A stretch of 64,000 nt of DNA from Dehalococcoidia bacterium (lineage in GTDB: Bacteria > Chloroflexota > Dehalococcoidia > SZUA-161): NCBI GenBank assembly GCA_014874385.1, contig JACWAE010000039.1, forward strand, positions 37,557 to 101,556. Reading direction: 5' to 3'. The notes under the pieces are model-generated. The model was not told where the DNA came from. It saw only the letters and a list, made by a program, of their open reading frames with translations, and ran no database searches. Shown here in pieces: positions 15,591-24,106 of the stretch. Positions within the stretch are counted from its first letter, which is position 1, and each line of letters begins with the position of its first letter. A program made the position numbers and the translations under genes.

Positions 15591-15983
15591 ATGGGTAAGC
15601 AAGCTACAGTACTCTTAGTAGATGATGATCCTGATTTCGTTGAAGCGACAAAAGTCGTCCTTGAGAGTAAATATCGGGTTATAGTTGCATACAACGGAGA
15701 AGATGGCCTGAAGAAGGTCGTCGATGCAAAGCCTGACTTAGTGATTTTGGACGTGGTAATGCCCGGAAGGAATGGTTTTGAAATTTGTAAAGAACTCAAA
15801 ACAGCTCCCAAGTATCAGGCCTACTGCAAAATTCCAGTGATAATGCTTACCGTTTATCCAGATGATAGGGAGAAAGCTCGTCTAACTATGTTTGAAGGAA
15901 TGATTATGGAGGCGGATGAATATCTACAGAAGCCCGTCGCGCCTACTGATTTGCTGAGACAAGTAGAAAGTTTATTGAAGTGA
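15591..15983 (+). CDS. Second single-domain response regulator (receiver)
   Basis: A 130-residue CheY-like receiver. The acidic pocket is at 11-13, the phosphorylated Asp is near 54 (VILDVVMPGR), the switch Thr is in MLTV and the Lys is in QKPV. It is a diverged paralog of the gene just upstream (32-bp gap, AGGAGG ribosome site). Two receivers after one kinase suggest a branched or competing output. It ends the hydrogenase-MetVF cluster. Confidence 0.92.
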   Translation: MGKQATVLLVDDDPDFVEATKVVLESKYRVIVAYNGEDGLKKVVDAKPDLVILDVVMPGRNGFEICKELKTAPKYQAYCKIPVIMLTVYPDDREKARLTMFEGMIMEADEYLQKPVAPTDLLRQVESLLK

Positions 15984-16086
15984 ATATATTAGATGACAAG
16001 ATGTGCACAAAATAAATCTTATCTATGTCGTATACCTAGTTATAGGAGTGAACTCCTAGCACTAGAATACCCGGAACTATATCACA

Positions 16087-16509
16087 ATGTTTAAGATTTA
16101 TTATGGGAATCCCCAAACGAGTGCTGCCTTGTATGAAATAGAGCTTGCAACTCTTTTTTACAGAAGACTGCCAATCTGCATGACGAACTATACCGGTGTC
16201 TGCGCTAGTTGTCCGCTCGAACTCGTTTCACCCTGCCCTGTTAGAGTTGATCCCATATATCGTTCTTACTTACTTCGTTTGCATTTAACTCAATCTAAGT
16301 ATGAGATAGAGGAACAGCAACTAGTAAAAACGCTCAAAGCCATATTGAAGGAATTCGGCCCTTCTTTACACTGGCAGCATCTAGCCGTCCTCGCACTGCG
16401 TCAAGACCTTAGTCTATTTCCATCCGTAGTTTCAATAAAATCTTTAGTCTATTTCAATCCTGACATTTTTAATATAGATGACGGCGGAATAGTTACTTTG
16501 CGCTCATGA
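16087..16509 (+). CDS. Hypothetical protein with a CxxC-type cysteine cluster
   Basis: A 140-residue reading frame 103 bp after the second receiver, on the same strand. Not recognised. It has a cysteine-rich stretch near residues 35-55 (ICMTNYTGVCASCPLELVSP followed by Cys-Pro) that could bind metal, then a helical middle region and a C-terminal region repeating an SLVYF/SLF pattern. No clear ribosome site is seen before the ATG at 16087. It may be a real accessory gene of the cluster or a spurious frame. Confidence 0.4.
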   Translation: MFKIYYGNPQTSAALYEIELATLFYRRLPICMTNYTGVCASCPLELVSPCPVRVDPIYRSYLLRLHLTQSKYEIEEQQLVKTLKAILKEFGPSLHWQHLAVLALRQDLSLFPSVVSIKSLVYFNPDIFNIDDGGIVTLRS

Positions 16510-16520
16510 TTTTTTGAATA

Positions 16521-16745
16521 CTATATTGTACTCTTCTGACTTTCTTCTTCCTTTTCAACTTCGGTTGCTCCAATTATCTTCGCGAAGACATGTTTCTCAT
16601 AAAAGCCCTCTGGGGCAAGCCCTCCTCCTGCTTCATATCTCTTCTCCAGCAACAGGACTTTTTGTCCCGCTTTGCTCAGGTAGGCTCCGATAGCCAGTCT
16701 GTTGGGCCCGCTACCTATGATGATTACATCGTATTGCCCCGACAT
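16521..16745 (-). pseudogene. Truncated FAD-dependent oxidoreductase, N-terminal fragment
   Basis: The fragment begins SGQYDVIIIGSGPNRLAIG, then AYLSKAGQKVLLLEKRYEAG with GGG. This is the Rossmann dinucleotide-binding start of a phytoene-desaturase-like flavoprotein, matching the same region in the three large genes upstream in this operon. After about 55 residues the similarity stops and the frame ends, so the catalytic body is missing. It is the promoter-distal end of the long minus-strand operon and looks like a decayed fourth paralog. Confidence 0.7.
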
Positions 16746-16817
16746 TTTCGTCTTCTTTCCCAACAACTTACCTGCCTATTTGTTAGCCAATAGTGAACGC
16801 AGGTAATGAAGTGCGTA

Positions 16818-18548
16818 TCACTTTGGCACCTTAAACGCTTCTCGCGCTTTGTTAACTGCCCACCGGGTCGTCTCAACCAGGGAATCAGGTTCTTCTTTAC
16901 CCTTTTCCTCCCATGGCTTGCCCAACCCCATATCGCTGGCCATGATTTTGTAGCAATTGTAGGCGGCGTCTGCACTGGCGTTCGAGCCCACATGCCAGTA
17001 ACCCCCGGTACAGTAGAGGTTCTGAATCGGGGTTCTGTGATTGGCCAGCTCAGGCGTGGGTCTATTAGCCCCACGCTGGGACAGGGACTGGTCGATTCCT
17101 GAGAAATTACCATGGGGCGCCAAATTCTTCATGCGCAGGTTGTCCCAGGGGCTATTAGTATCAACACCGACGATGTTATCCCAGTTCATGTTGGTAGCAT
17201 AATTCCCCCAGACATGGATCAGGTCCTCGGCAAATTTTGTTTTGAGCTTCAACCACTCTCTCTCGCTCATGTCGGTGGCACGAGGTCCCTGCATCTCGCA
17301 CTGAGCCACATGCTTCCCGGGCGGTGCATAAGCGGGGTCTGCCAGGCTGTGGCACCAGACAACCGGGTTGTACTCATGAAGGGGCGGGAGCATACCCATA
17401 TTGGCGTAGTGGCACTCTCTAGCGATGTGTTCGAGGTCGGCACTCTCCGCCAGACCTAGCCACTCAGTCTTGTTTATATCGGGGTTGAACGCAGCAGCCT
17501 TATACTTAGGAGCCTCATTCAGGGCGAAGCTATACCACATCAGATTGCCTATGTTTGAGGTTGATAACTTGTCGACTCGTCCAGCTATCTTTTCTCCAAC
17601 TATATCCCTGCCTATCAAATCGAAACATAGCTGTGCGGCGCTCAGGCCAGCGCTGACGACGACCTTTCTGGCACCGATAACAGTGCCATCTGTGAGACGG
17701 ATGCCTTTAGCCACTCCGTCTTCGATAATGGCTTTGGCAACCTCGGCGTGGGTGAAGAACTTAACGCCGTTCTGCACCAGAATCTGGTGGCAAGCATGTG
17801 CAATCTGATGGGTTCCCCCTCTGGCATAACCTATGGTTGCCAAAGTCCCTATCATCCCCAGAGTCTCGGCTCCCTGTGAGGGGTCGTTAACACTGCGTGC
17901 TCCTGAGACAATAAATCGGCAAAGGCAGTATTGCAGCTCCCTACAATCAAAAAATTCCTGCGCGGCGCGTTTAGGGGTGGCTGCTAGAACTAGAGAGTCA
18001 GGGTCGACCCCTATTTCCAGAGCTTTGGGGTATACGGCTATTTGCCTTTCCAGGTACTCGGGCGCTGCTTGCCATTCGTGGGGATTGAAAATGTTGTCTA
18101 TCTGCACCCTCTGTATTTCATCCCCTTGGGTCAGTCCCGCAAACTTGAGCCATCTTTCGGCATCTTTTTTGGAGAACTTGGCGATCTCTCTCGCCGTCCT
18201 CTCCCCGGTCGGGTCATCCTTTATGCTGTAGATAGCAAGGCAGGTGTCGTTGTTTCTGAAAGCTGCACCGTCACTTACCAGATACTGGTCATACTGACCA
18301 CCGTAATCCCAGAAATCGGGGAAGTCACGATAAAGAGGTGCGTAGTACCAGGGGAGAATTATGTTGGCATGGGTGTTACCGCGAAATCCCGGTGCCGCTG
18401 TTTCCTCAGTGGCCAGCCCACCTCCTATCTCATGTCTTCTTTCAAATATGCCAACGCTCATACCAGCGTACTTGCTCAAGTACATAGCAAGCATCAAGGC
18501 TTTGTTTCCCCCACCGCATACTACTGCATCGAACGTCAAATCAGACAT
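16818..18548 (-). CDS. Phytoene-desaturase-like NAD(P)/FAD-dependent oxidoreductase (576 aa)
   Basis: A large flavoprotein. Residues about 5-40 form the FAD Rossmann motif (VVCGGGNKALMLAMYLSKYA ... FERRHEIGGGLATEE), with the GGG-x-x-x motif typical of the COG1233 carotenoid-desaturase/isomerase superfamily. A C-terminal FAD-contact segment (NLYCTGGYWHVGSNASADAA) closes the protein. It is more diverged from the next two paralogs than they are from each other, with GNKAL replacing the usual G-x-G-x-x-G. Start chosen at the Met before SDLTFDA because AAGGAG lies 6 bp upstream. In this operon it probably oxidises or reduces a hydrophobic substrate attached to, or derived from, the acyl-CoA pathway; the actual reaction is unknown. 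Confidence 0.8.
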   Translation of the reverse strand: MSDLTFDAVVCGGGNKALMLAMYLSKYAGMSVGIFERRHEIGGGLATEETAAPGFRGNTHANIILPWYYAPLYRDFPDFWDYGGQYDQYLVSDGAAFRNNDTCLAIYSIKDDPTGERTAREIAKFSKKDAERWLKFAGLTQGDEIQRVQIDNIFNPHEWQAAPEYLERQIAVYPKALEIGVDPDSLVLAATPKRAAQEFFDCRELQYCLCRFIVSGARSVNDPSQGAETLGMIGTLATIGYARGGTHQIAHACHQILVQNGVKFFTHAEVAKAIIEDGVAKGIRLTDGTVIGARKVVVSAGLSAAQLCFDLIGRDIVGEKIAGRVDKLSTSNIGNLMWYSFALNEAPKYKAAAFNPDINKTEWLGLAESADLEHIARECHYANMGMLPPLHEYNPVVWCHSLADPAYAPPGKHVAQCEMQGPRATDMSEREWLKLKTKFAEDLIHVWGNYATNMNWDNIVGVDTNSPWDNLRMKNLAPHGNFSGIDQSLSQRGANRPTPELANHRTPIQNLYCTGGYWHVGSNASADAAYNCYKIMASDMGLGKPWEEKGKEEPDSLVETTRWAVNKAREAFKVPK

Positions 18549-18667
18549 TGCAAGCTCCTTCTCATTTCTCAATACAGAGTACTGATTTTGAGTATGCAAA
18601 CGCTTTAGCCATTTTTACGATTAACTCAGGGAATATATTAGTTCTCAGATAATCACACTTCCCGGTT

Positions 18668-20146
18668 TCAATCCCTGAGTATAGATTTCCTTTCCAAAAA
18701 ATAATGGCGCACTAGTGGCGCTACCCTCAAACCGGAGCTCACCGCCTGGTGTGTACCAATGAAGGCTCCTCCACCGGCATCGTGTCCCACGAAGAAGAGA
18801 CCTGGCAGCGGCGATTTGGGAGACGGCTTGTTCTTCCCACAGTAGCCTACGGTCACTGCCAAGCCCACAGCCTCGCCTCCCAGGCCAGGCAACACGCGAT
18901 CCCTGCTCAGCTTCGATACCTGCGCTGGTCCCACATAACCTTCTCTAGACTCAATGTAGGGGACTGCTTCGGGGAACATTTCTTCAAATAGCTCATCTAC
19001 CTTCTTCTGCACCGCCTTTATCTCTTTGGCATCAGGGTCAGGTGAACACCAGGCACCGATGAGCAGTAACTGCTTGCCCTTAGGAGCCATATCGGGGTCA
19101 AAGACGGCCGGACACACCCCATATACAGATAGAACCTCGGGTATCTTGCCTTTTTTCATCTCGGCAAGGCGCTCTACGTCGATATAACTGTCCTCAGATG
19201 TTCCCAGGAACATGCCATGCTTCATCACCGGCTTGCTGAAGATGTAGCGCTGGTTACAGAATCCGAGGCTGGGAACGATGTCCTTTACATAGCCAACGTA
19301 GCTCTTGTCAAAATGCTCCTCACCGACCAACTTCAAAACTGTTGGCTGAAGGCCTGCATTGCTCACGACGATGCGTGATTTGTAGACCCTGTCTTTGGTA
19401 GCAACGCCAGTGACGCGGCCCTGTTCAACAAGGATCTTCTCCACCCTCGTGTTGAGCTTGAGAGTGCCGCCATTAGCTTTGAACACATCTAGTATATCGT
19501 CGACCACTCGTGCATAGCCGCCTCTGGGAAAGCCTGTAGTACTGGAACCGAAGATCTGCATAATCCTCGATATCTCGGACATGGCAACAAGTTCATAGAG
19601 TCCGGTGGCCATGAGATTTGAGTGCACAGCAAAGAAACCGAACAGGGGCTTCGGTATTTCCCCTCTCTGAGCCACCCATTCCTTGACACTGACATCGTCG
19701 AGCGCGTCCAACTGCTCCGGGGTCAATAGGGCCGCTTCGGCCAGCACCCGCAGGGCGACCTCGCGCTCTTTGGGTTTCAAATTCCAGGAATTGAACATGT
19801 TTTCCGCGGGGTCTGTTTCCTGATGCCCTCCGGTAACAGAGGTTATCCACTTCCCGTTCGGGCGTCGATACATCAGCGCGTTGGTCTTCGGTATTACATC
19901 CAGTTTGGATTCGATGCCCAGCGCCTTGAATGCCTCCACGAAAGGCCCTATCTCGATGGGGATTCCGTAGGTGGGCCACATCTCGAATTTGAAACCATTT
20001 GCTGAGAAGCCCATCTGCTTCCCGCCGGGGCGGGTGTTCTTGTCAAGCACCAGTGTTTTGCAGCCCCACTTAGCTAACAGGGCACCGCAAACGACACCTC
20101 CCAGTCCTGCTCCGACCACAATCACATCATACTTCTCTGCCATCAT
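18668..20146 (-). CDS. Phytoene-desaturase-like NAD(P)/FAD-dependent oxidoreductase (492 aa)
   Basis: N-terminal EKYDVIVVGAGLGGVVCGAL is a perfect G-x-G-x-x-G FAD motif, followed by LDKNTRPGGK. Middle segments RVVDDILDVFKANGG and SRIVVSNAGLQPTVLKLVGE are typical of the COG1233 group, and the C-terminal GLFFVGHDAGGGAFIGTHQA is the second FAD contact. It is clearly a recent paralog of the gene upstream: long identical stretches such as SNAGLQPTVLKLVGEEHFDK, SYV and the GPAQ(V/I)S(K/R)LSRD segment are shared. GAGGGGGGTGA precedes the start. The substrate cannot be told from sequence. Confidence 0.85.
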   Translation of the reverse strand: MMAEKYDVIVVGAGLGGVVCGALLAKWGCKTLVLDKNTRPGGKQMGFSANGFKFEMWPTYGIPIEIGPFVEAFKALGIESKLDVIPKTNALMYRRPNGKWITSVTGGHQETDPAENMFNSWNLKPKEREVALRVLAEAALLTPEQLDALDDVSVKEWVAQRGEIPKPLFGFFAVHSNLMATGLYELVAMSEISRIMQIFGSSTTGFPRGGYARVVDDILDVFKANGGTLKLNTRVEKILVEQGRVTGVATKDRVYKSRIVVSNAGLQPTVLKLVGEEHFDKSYVGYVKDIVPSLGFCNQRYIFSKPVMKHGMFLGTSEDSYIDVERLAEMKKGKIPEVLSVYGVCPAVFDPDMAPKGKQLLLIGAWCSPDPDAKEIKAVQKKVDELFEEMFPEAVPYIESREGYVGPAQVSKLSRDRVLPGLGGEAVGLAVTVGYCGKNKPSPKSPLPGLFFVGHDAGGGAFIGTHQAVSSGLRVAPLVRHYFLERKSILRD

Positions 20147-20193
20147 TCACCCCCCTCAAAAATTTTCCGTGATGTACTTTGCACGTATAGTTT

Positions 20194-21660
20194 TTAGAAC
20201 TGAGCGCGGTGAGTAAACCAGTAGTCGCGCACAATATTGAACAGGTTCATGCCGGATTCCACACACATGTGATTGCCGAAACCTGAGCTTCCGGCATCGG
20301 CGCCGACGTAGAAAAGACCTCCCACAGGGGCTTTGGGAGATGGTTTCAGGTTGCCGCACTGCCCTACTATCTGGCCGAGACCGATGCACTCTCCACCTGT
20401 GCCGGGAACTACCGAGTCCCTCGACAGGCGGGATATCTGTGCCGGCCCGTAGTACTCTTTCTCCTCAATGTACTTAAAGACATCGGGCCACAGCCTGGCA
20501 ATCTCTGCCTCGACTTTGTCCAAGTAGTGCTTGATTTTCGTCCTGGGGTCGGCAGGGCATGTGATGCCCGTATAGACGAGTTGCTTGCCTGGGGGCGCCA
20601 TACCCGGGTACAACGAATTCGTGGACATGAAGATATACATCTGCTTGGGCATCTCGCCGGTCTCGGCCCTTAGATGCTCTTCCAGGGAAGTTACGGTGTT
20701 GTCGGAACAATAAACGTACATGAAGCAATCCAGCACAGGCTTGCTCAAGAAATACCTCGCTCCGGCGAAACCGAGGCTGGGGACTAAGTCTCTTACATAG
20801 TTCACATAGCTTTTATCGAAATGCTCCTCGCCCACCAGCTTGAGCACTGTAGGCTGGATGCCGGCATTGGATACCACGATAGGCGCCTGGAAAGACCCCT
20901 TGTTAGTGATTACTCCTTTAACCCGGCCGTTCTCCACCGCAATGCGCTCGACTTTCGTTCGCATAAGGAGGTCGCCGCCGTATGACTGCATAACCCTGGC
21001 TATGGCCCCGTACAGTCTGCCGAAGCCGCCCGATGGGTAGAGGCCACCGCCCTGAGTGTTATTCTGCTGAAAGACTTTTATGAACTCCGAGGCGCACGCA
21101 ATAGGTCCGGCGACTTCGAGAGTGCCCTCGCTTTGCAGGGTGGCGAGCATAGAATAGAGAGAGCGTGGTATTTGATAGCGATCGAGGAATTGCACGACAC
21201 TGACTTCGTCCAGCAGGTTTTGGTCGTGGCGTGACATGCCCAGTATATCGGTAAAGAGCCGCATGACTTCCGGCATATCGGCATCAGTGACGCCAAGCAT
21301 GTTGAATAAATCTTGCGGGTCTACCGGTTTCCCACCTCCGGGAAGCACTAAATTCTTTATCTCGCCGGAGGGCGTCTCATAGAACATGCGGCCCATAGGG
21401 TCGGGCGCTATCAGCTCTATTTCGTTCTCCAGTCCCAGTATCCTGAGCAACGAGTGGATTTCTGTGTTGCTGGACGGGCACGCTGCGATGGGCCAGTACT
21501 CATAACGGAATCCATTCTTGGCAACAGTCATCGCCTTGCCGCCGACCTGGGCATTTTTGTCTATTAGGAGGGTTTTAAGACCCCACTTGGCGAGCAGGGC
21601 TCCGCAAGTCACTCCGCCGGGGCCTGCTCCGATCACGATTACATCATAATTCTTTGCCAA
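20194..21660 (-). CDS. Phytoene-desaturase-like NAD(P)/FAD-dependent oxidoreductase (488 aa)
   Basis: The N-terminus AKNYDVIVIGAGPGGVTCGA followed by LLIDKNAQVGGK is the FAD-binding motif. GLFYVGADAGSSGFGNHMCV at the C-terminus is the second FAD contact. It is the sister of the preceding entry, with the same central and C-terminal blocks. Translation starts at a TTG with a strong AAGGAGGAGGAA immediately upstream. The pair could be two subunits of one enzyme or two successive redox steps. Confidence 0.85.
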   Translation of the reverse strand: MAKNYDVIVIGAGPGGVTCGALLAKWGLKTLLIDKNAQVGGKAMTVAKNGFRYEYWPIAACPSSNTEIHSLLRILGLENEIELIAPDPMGRMFYETPSGEIKNLVLPGGGKPVDPQDLFNMLGVTDADMPEVMRLFTDILGMSRHDQNLLDEVSVVQFLDRYQIPRSLYSMLATLQSEGTLEVAGPIACASEFIKVFQQNNTQGGGLYPSGGFGRLYGAIARVMQSYGGDLLMRTKVERIAVENGRVKGVITNKGSFQAPIVVSNAGIQPTVLKLVGEEHFDKSYVNYVRDLVPSLGFAGARYFLSKPVLDCFMYVYCSDNTVTSLEEHLRAETGEMPKQMYIFMSTNSLYPGMAPPGKQLVYTGITCPADPRTKIKHYLDKVEAEIARLWPDVFKYIEEKEYYGPAQISRLSRDSVVPGTGGECIGLGQIVGQCGNLKPSPKAPVGGLFYVGADAGSSGFGNHMCVESGMNLFNIVRDYWFTHRAQF

Positions 21661-21708
21661 TTTCCTCCTCCTTCAATAGTAATACAGAAAATATTGTTGC
21701 TTATTTCT

Positions 21709-22284
21709 TCAATCCTCAATTTTGAATTCCCACTGGCAGCAGGTGTCATCTTTGCTCTTTCGTGGAGGTAGCTTTAGCCCTTTGCATTTCATTTTGGGAT
21801 TAAAGTATTGGCAAATCGCAACGAAGGCCCGTTCCTCTACGCCGCCCGGCCCGCAAAGGCTGTTTATATCCTTGATATTCCCTTTTCTCTCAAAATAGAA
21901 CAGGGAAGGACATCTAGTGAAGGTCATTATGGCATGGTTGTTGTTTTTGATTTCATAGTTGCATTCGTACAGTCCCTCTCGGGCGCCGTCCGGGGCAAAC
22001 TGGCAGTACTTCAGCATGGTGACTACATCGTTCCCCTGAATATTCAGGGCCTGCGTTACCAGCGGGAGTGAGAACTTGCTTAACATCCTTTCATAAACAT
22101 CTGCATCCAGTTTAAACGCATCTTCTGTACTCATTCTTTCCCGGTTCATGGTGTTCCACATCCCCATCAGTCCTACAAAGCTGAGCTGATAGCTTTTGAT
22201 TAATCGGATGAGCGCCTCTTTGGAAAAGTCCTCGAACCTCAAATCTGTATTGTACTTACCGCTGTAATCTTTAAGCTCTTTCAT
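21709..22284 (-). CDS. DUF6125-like protein
   Basis: A 191-residue protein resembling the DUF6125 family seen in anaerobic bacteria: an N-terminal LRFEDFSKEALIRLIKSYQ block, a middle ALNIQGNDVVTMLKYCQFAP, a KNNNHAIMTFTRCPSLFYFE block and a C-terminal LKLPPRKSKDDTCCQWEF signature. Cysteines in the last blocks could bind metal or form an active site, but no reaction is established. It is placed between the redox and beta-oxidation parts of the operon, so a role in handling the same substrate is inferred. Confidence 0.65.
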   Translation of the reverse strand: MKELKDYSGKYNTDLRFEDFSKEALIRLIKSYQLSFVGLMGMWNTMNRERMSTEDAFKLDADVYERMLSKFSLPLVTQALNIQGNDVVTMLKYCQFAPDGAREGLYECNYEIKNNNHAIMTFTRCPSLFYFERKGNIKDINSLCGPGGVEERAFVAICQYFNPKMKCKGLKLPPRKSKDDTCCQWEFKIED

Positions 22285-22406
22285 AAACAGTCCTCCCTAT
22301 GAAAAGTTAAATTGCACCGGGGCTGAATAATACCGAATGATAACGAGAGGGCTATATTTATAGCCTAATCTCGGCCTCAAGTGTTTCCAGGTGGAAAGGC
22401 GTGCTT

Positions 22407-22466
22407 CCAAAGCTCAATTCGAAAGCTTTGGCTCGGCGAAAATAGAAATGAAGGCCTTCGCTGAGC
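22407..22466. other. Two overlapping hairpins between DUF35 and DUF6125 genes
   Basis: CCAAAGCT (22407-22414) pairs with AGCTTTGG (22424-22431). GCTCGGCGAA (22431-22440) pairs with TTCGCTGAGC (22457-22466) with one G-U, enclosing AAGGCCTT. They lie just downstream of the DUF35 stop inside the longest internal gap of the operon (195 bp). No T-run follows, so this could be a processing or attenuation site rather than a full terminator. Confidence 0.4.
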
Positions 22467-22479
22467 GTAAAGTCCATGT

Positions 22480-22914
22480 CTACTTCTTCTTTATCGGTCT
22501 GAACCAGGGGAGCGACCATTCATCGTTTATGGGCACGAAGACCACTTCAACAGGCATACCAAAATAAAGGTCTTCGGGTTTGCCTTCGGCCATATTGGAT
22601 ATGAAACGGACCCCCTTCTCTTCCATGTCTACGAGGACAACTTCGAAGGGGACTCTGTAAAGCGGGTGTACTTCTCTGGTGAAAACGACCCAGCTATATA
22701 TCTTCCCTTTTCCGCTAGATTCCACCCATTCCAGGTCATAGCTGTGGCATTTGTGACACATAGGACGCGGCGGATGAAGAAACTCTTTGCAGTTTTTACA
22801 TCTCTGGAAGACCAGCCTTTTCTGTTTGATAGCCTGCCAGAAACCATCTTCGAAGGATTCAGCGACCGGCTCATAAAAGTACTGCAAATATCTTTTATTC
22901 AATTCTAGAGCCAT
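22480..22914 (-). CDS. Zn-ribbon OB-fold protein (DUF35) partner of the thiolase
   Basis: A 144-residue protein with the DUF35 layout: an N-terminal helix (FWQAIKQKRLVFQRC), a rubredoxin-like zinc ribbon with CKNC and CHKCH (residues about 40-57), and an OB fold from about 65 with GKIYSWVVFTREVHP. Such proteins form complexes with SCP2-type thiolases or Ltp2-type aldolases and position the acyl-CoA. The gene follows the thiolase with a 3-bp gap, the usual arrangement for a functional pair. GGGAGG precedes its ATG. Confidence 0.9.
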   Translation of the reverse strand: MALELNKRYLQYFYEPVAESFEDGFWQAIKQKRLVFQRCKNCKEFLHPPRPMCHKCHSYDLEWVESSGKGKIYSWVVFTREVHPLYRVPFEVVLVDMEEKGVRFISNMAEGKPEDLYFGMPVEVVFVPINDEWSLPWFRPIKKK

Positions 22915-22917
22915 TTT

Positions 22918-24093
22918 CTACCTCCCTTGCCCTAAGATGAGAGCGCTTGTTGGGACACCGAGTCCGCCCGTGACCAGGACATGCTCCACCTTTTTGATTT
23001 GCGTTATGGCTGTGCCTCTGATCTGCCTCACACCCTCGGCAATCATGTTCATTCCGTGTATATAGGCCTCGGATAGCATGCCACCAGATGTATTGATGGG
23101 CAGCTCTCCAGTCGGCCGAATCCTGTCGCCTCCTTCACAGAAGGGGCCCCCTTCGCCAACTTTGACAAATCCCAACGCCTCCATCTGCATGGGCACCAGG
23201 GAGGTGAAGGCATCGTAGAACTGAACCACATCCATGTGTTTCGGTGTTAGCCCTGTTTGTTTCCAGAGCTCTTTTCCGGCCTCTTCCATTTCCGGGATCC
23301 CGATGTTTTCCCGGTAGTAGCTGGTCATACAGTACGAGTCCCACCCAGTGGCCTCGGTAGCGCCTACGATATATGCCGGTTTTTGCCTTAGATGTTTGGC
23401 CCTATCAGGAGTCGTTACTATCAGCGCAACTGACCCATCGTTTTCCAGACAGGTGTCATTCATACGAAACGGGTCGCACAGCATGGGCGACTTGTAGTAG
23501 TCCTCCATCGTCATAGGTCTGCCGTAAAAGATGGCCCTGGGATTTCGGACAGCGTTTTCTCTGCAGACGATAGCGACCCAACCCAGTTGGTCATTAGTGG
23601 CCCCTGTCTCGTGCATCCACCTCCGAGTGAACATTGCGACCCACGAGGTCGGACTGGCGAATCCAAAAGGCATGGTGTAGCTCCAGTGAGCGTCAATCGG
23701 TATCCTGGTCGGGCGGCCGTAGCGCACCGTCCCACTGGCTGGTTTCAAAGAGCGGAAGCACAGAACATAGTCAGCCATTCCGTTCGACACCGCCAATGCG
23801 GCATGCAGGACTGTGGCACAACAGGCGCCACCTCCCCACGGAGCCTCGACAAAGTACCGCAGATTGCGAATGGCCAGACAGCGGGCGACATCTGTCTCGG
23901 TAGTATACTCTGTGCAGTTCTGTCCGGCGGTACCAAACTTCACTGCTCCGTCGATCTGCTCAGGCTTGATTCCTGCGTCTTGGCACGCTGCCATTGACGC
24001 ATCAACAGCCATATGGATCTCGCTGCGCCCGCTGACCCTCGAGAATTCGGTTGAACCTATACCCACTATGCAGGCCTTGTTTTTCATTGTCAT
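22918..24093 (-). CDS. SCP2-type thiolase/lipid-transfer family protein
   Basis: A 391-residue thiolase-superfamily protein (N-terminal CIVGIGSTEFSRVSGRSE, C-terminal GELPINTSGGMLSEAYIHG and GGLGVPTSALILG). The conserved His of the HG motif is present (YIHGMN). At the usual nucleophile position the sequence reads GGGACCATVLHAA. By eye the normal CASG Cys aligns with Gly, with the two Cys shifted, so this may be an Ltp2-like retro-aldolase or a noncanonical thiolase rather than a standard one. It is paired with the DUF35 gene downstream. Alternative start two codons later (second Met). Confidence 0.85.
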   Translation of the reverse strand: MTMKNKACIVGIGSTEFSRVSGRSEIHMAVDASMAACQDAGIKPEQIDGAVKFGTAGQNCTEYTTETDVARCLAIRNLRYFVEAPWGGGACCATVLHAALAVSNGMADYVLCFRSLKPASGTVRYGRPTRIPIDAHWSYTMPFGFASPTSWVAMFTRRWMHETGATNDQLGWVAIVCRENAVRNPRAIFYGRPMTMEDYYKSPMLCDPFRMNDTCLENDGSVALIVTTPDRAKHLRQKPAYIVGATEATGWDSYCMTSYYRENIGIPEMEEAGKELWKQTGLTPKHMDVVQFYDAFTSLVPMQMEALGFVKVGEGGPFCEGGDRIRPTGELPINTSGGMLSEAYIHGMNMIAEGVRQIRGTAITQIKKVEHVLVTGGLGVPTSALILGQGR

Positions 24094-24106
24094 TTTCTAA
24101 CCCTCT

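Noticed and set aside
16043..16058. TAGGAGT...ACTCCTA palindrome after the second receiver gene
   Set aside because: The stem is short, the loop is nearly absent and no T-run follows, so a terminator call is not supported.
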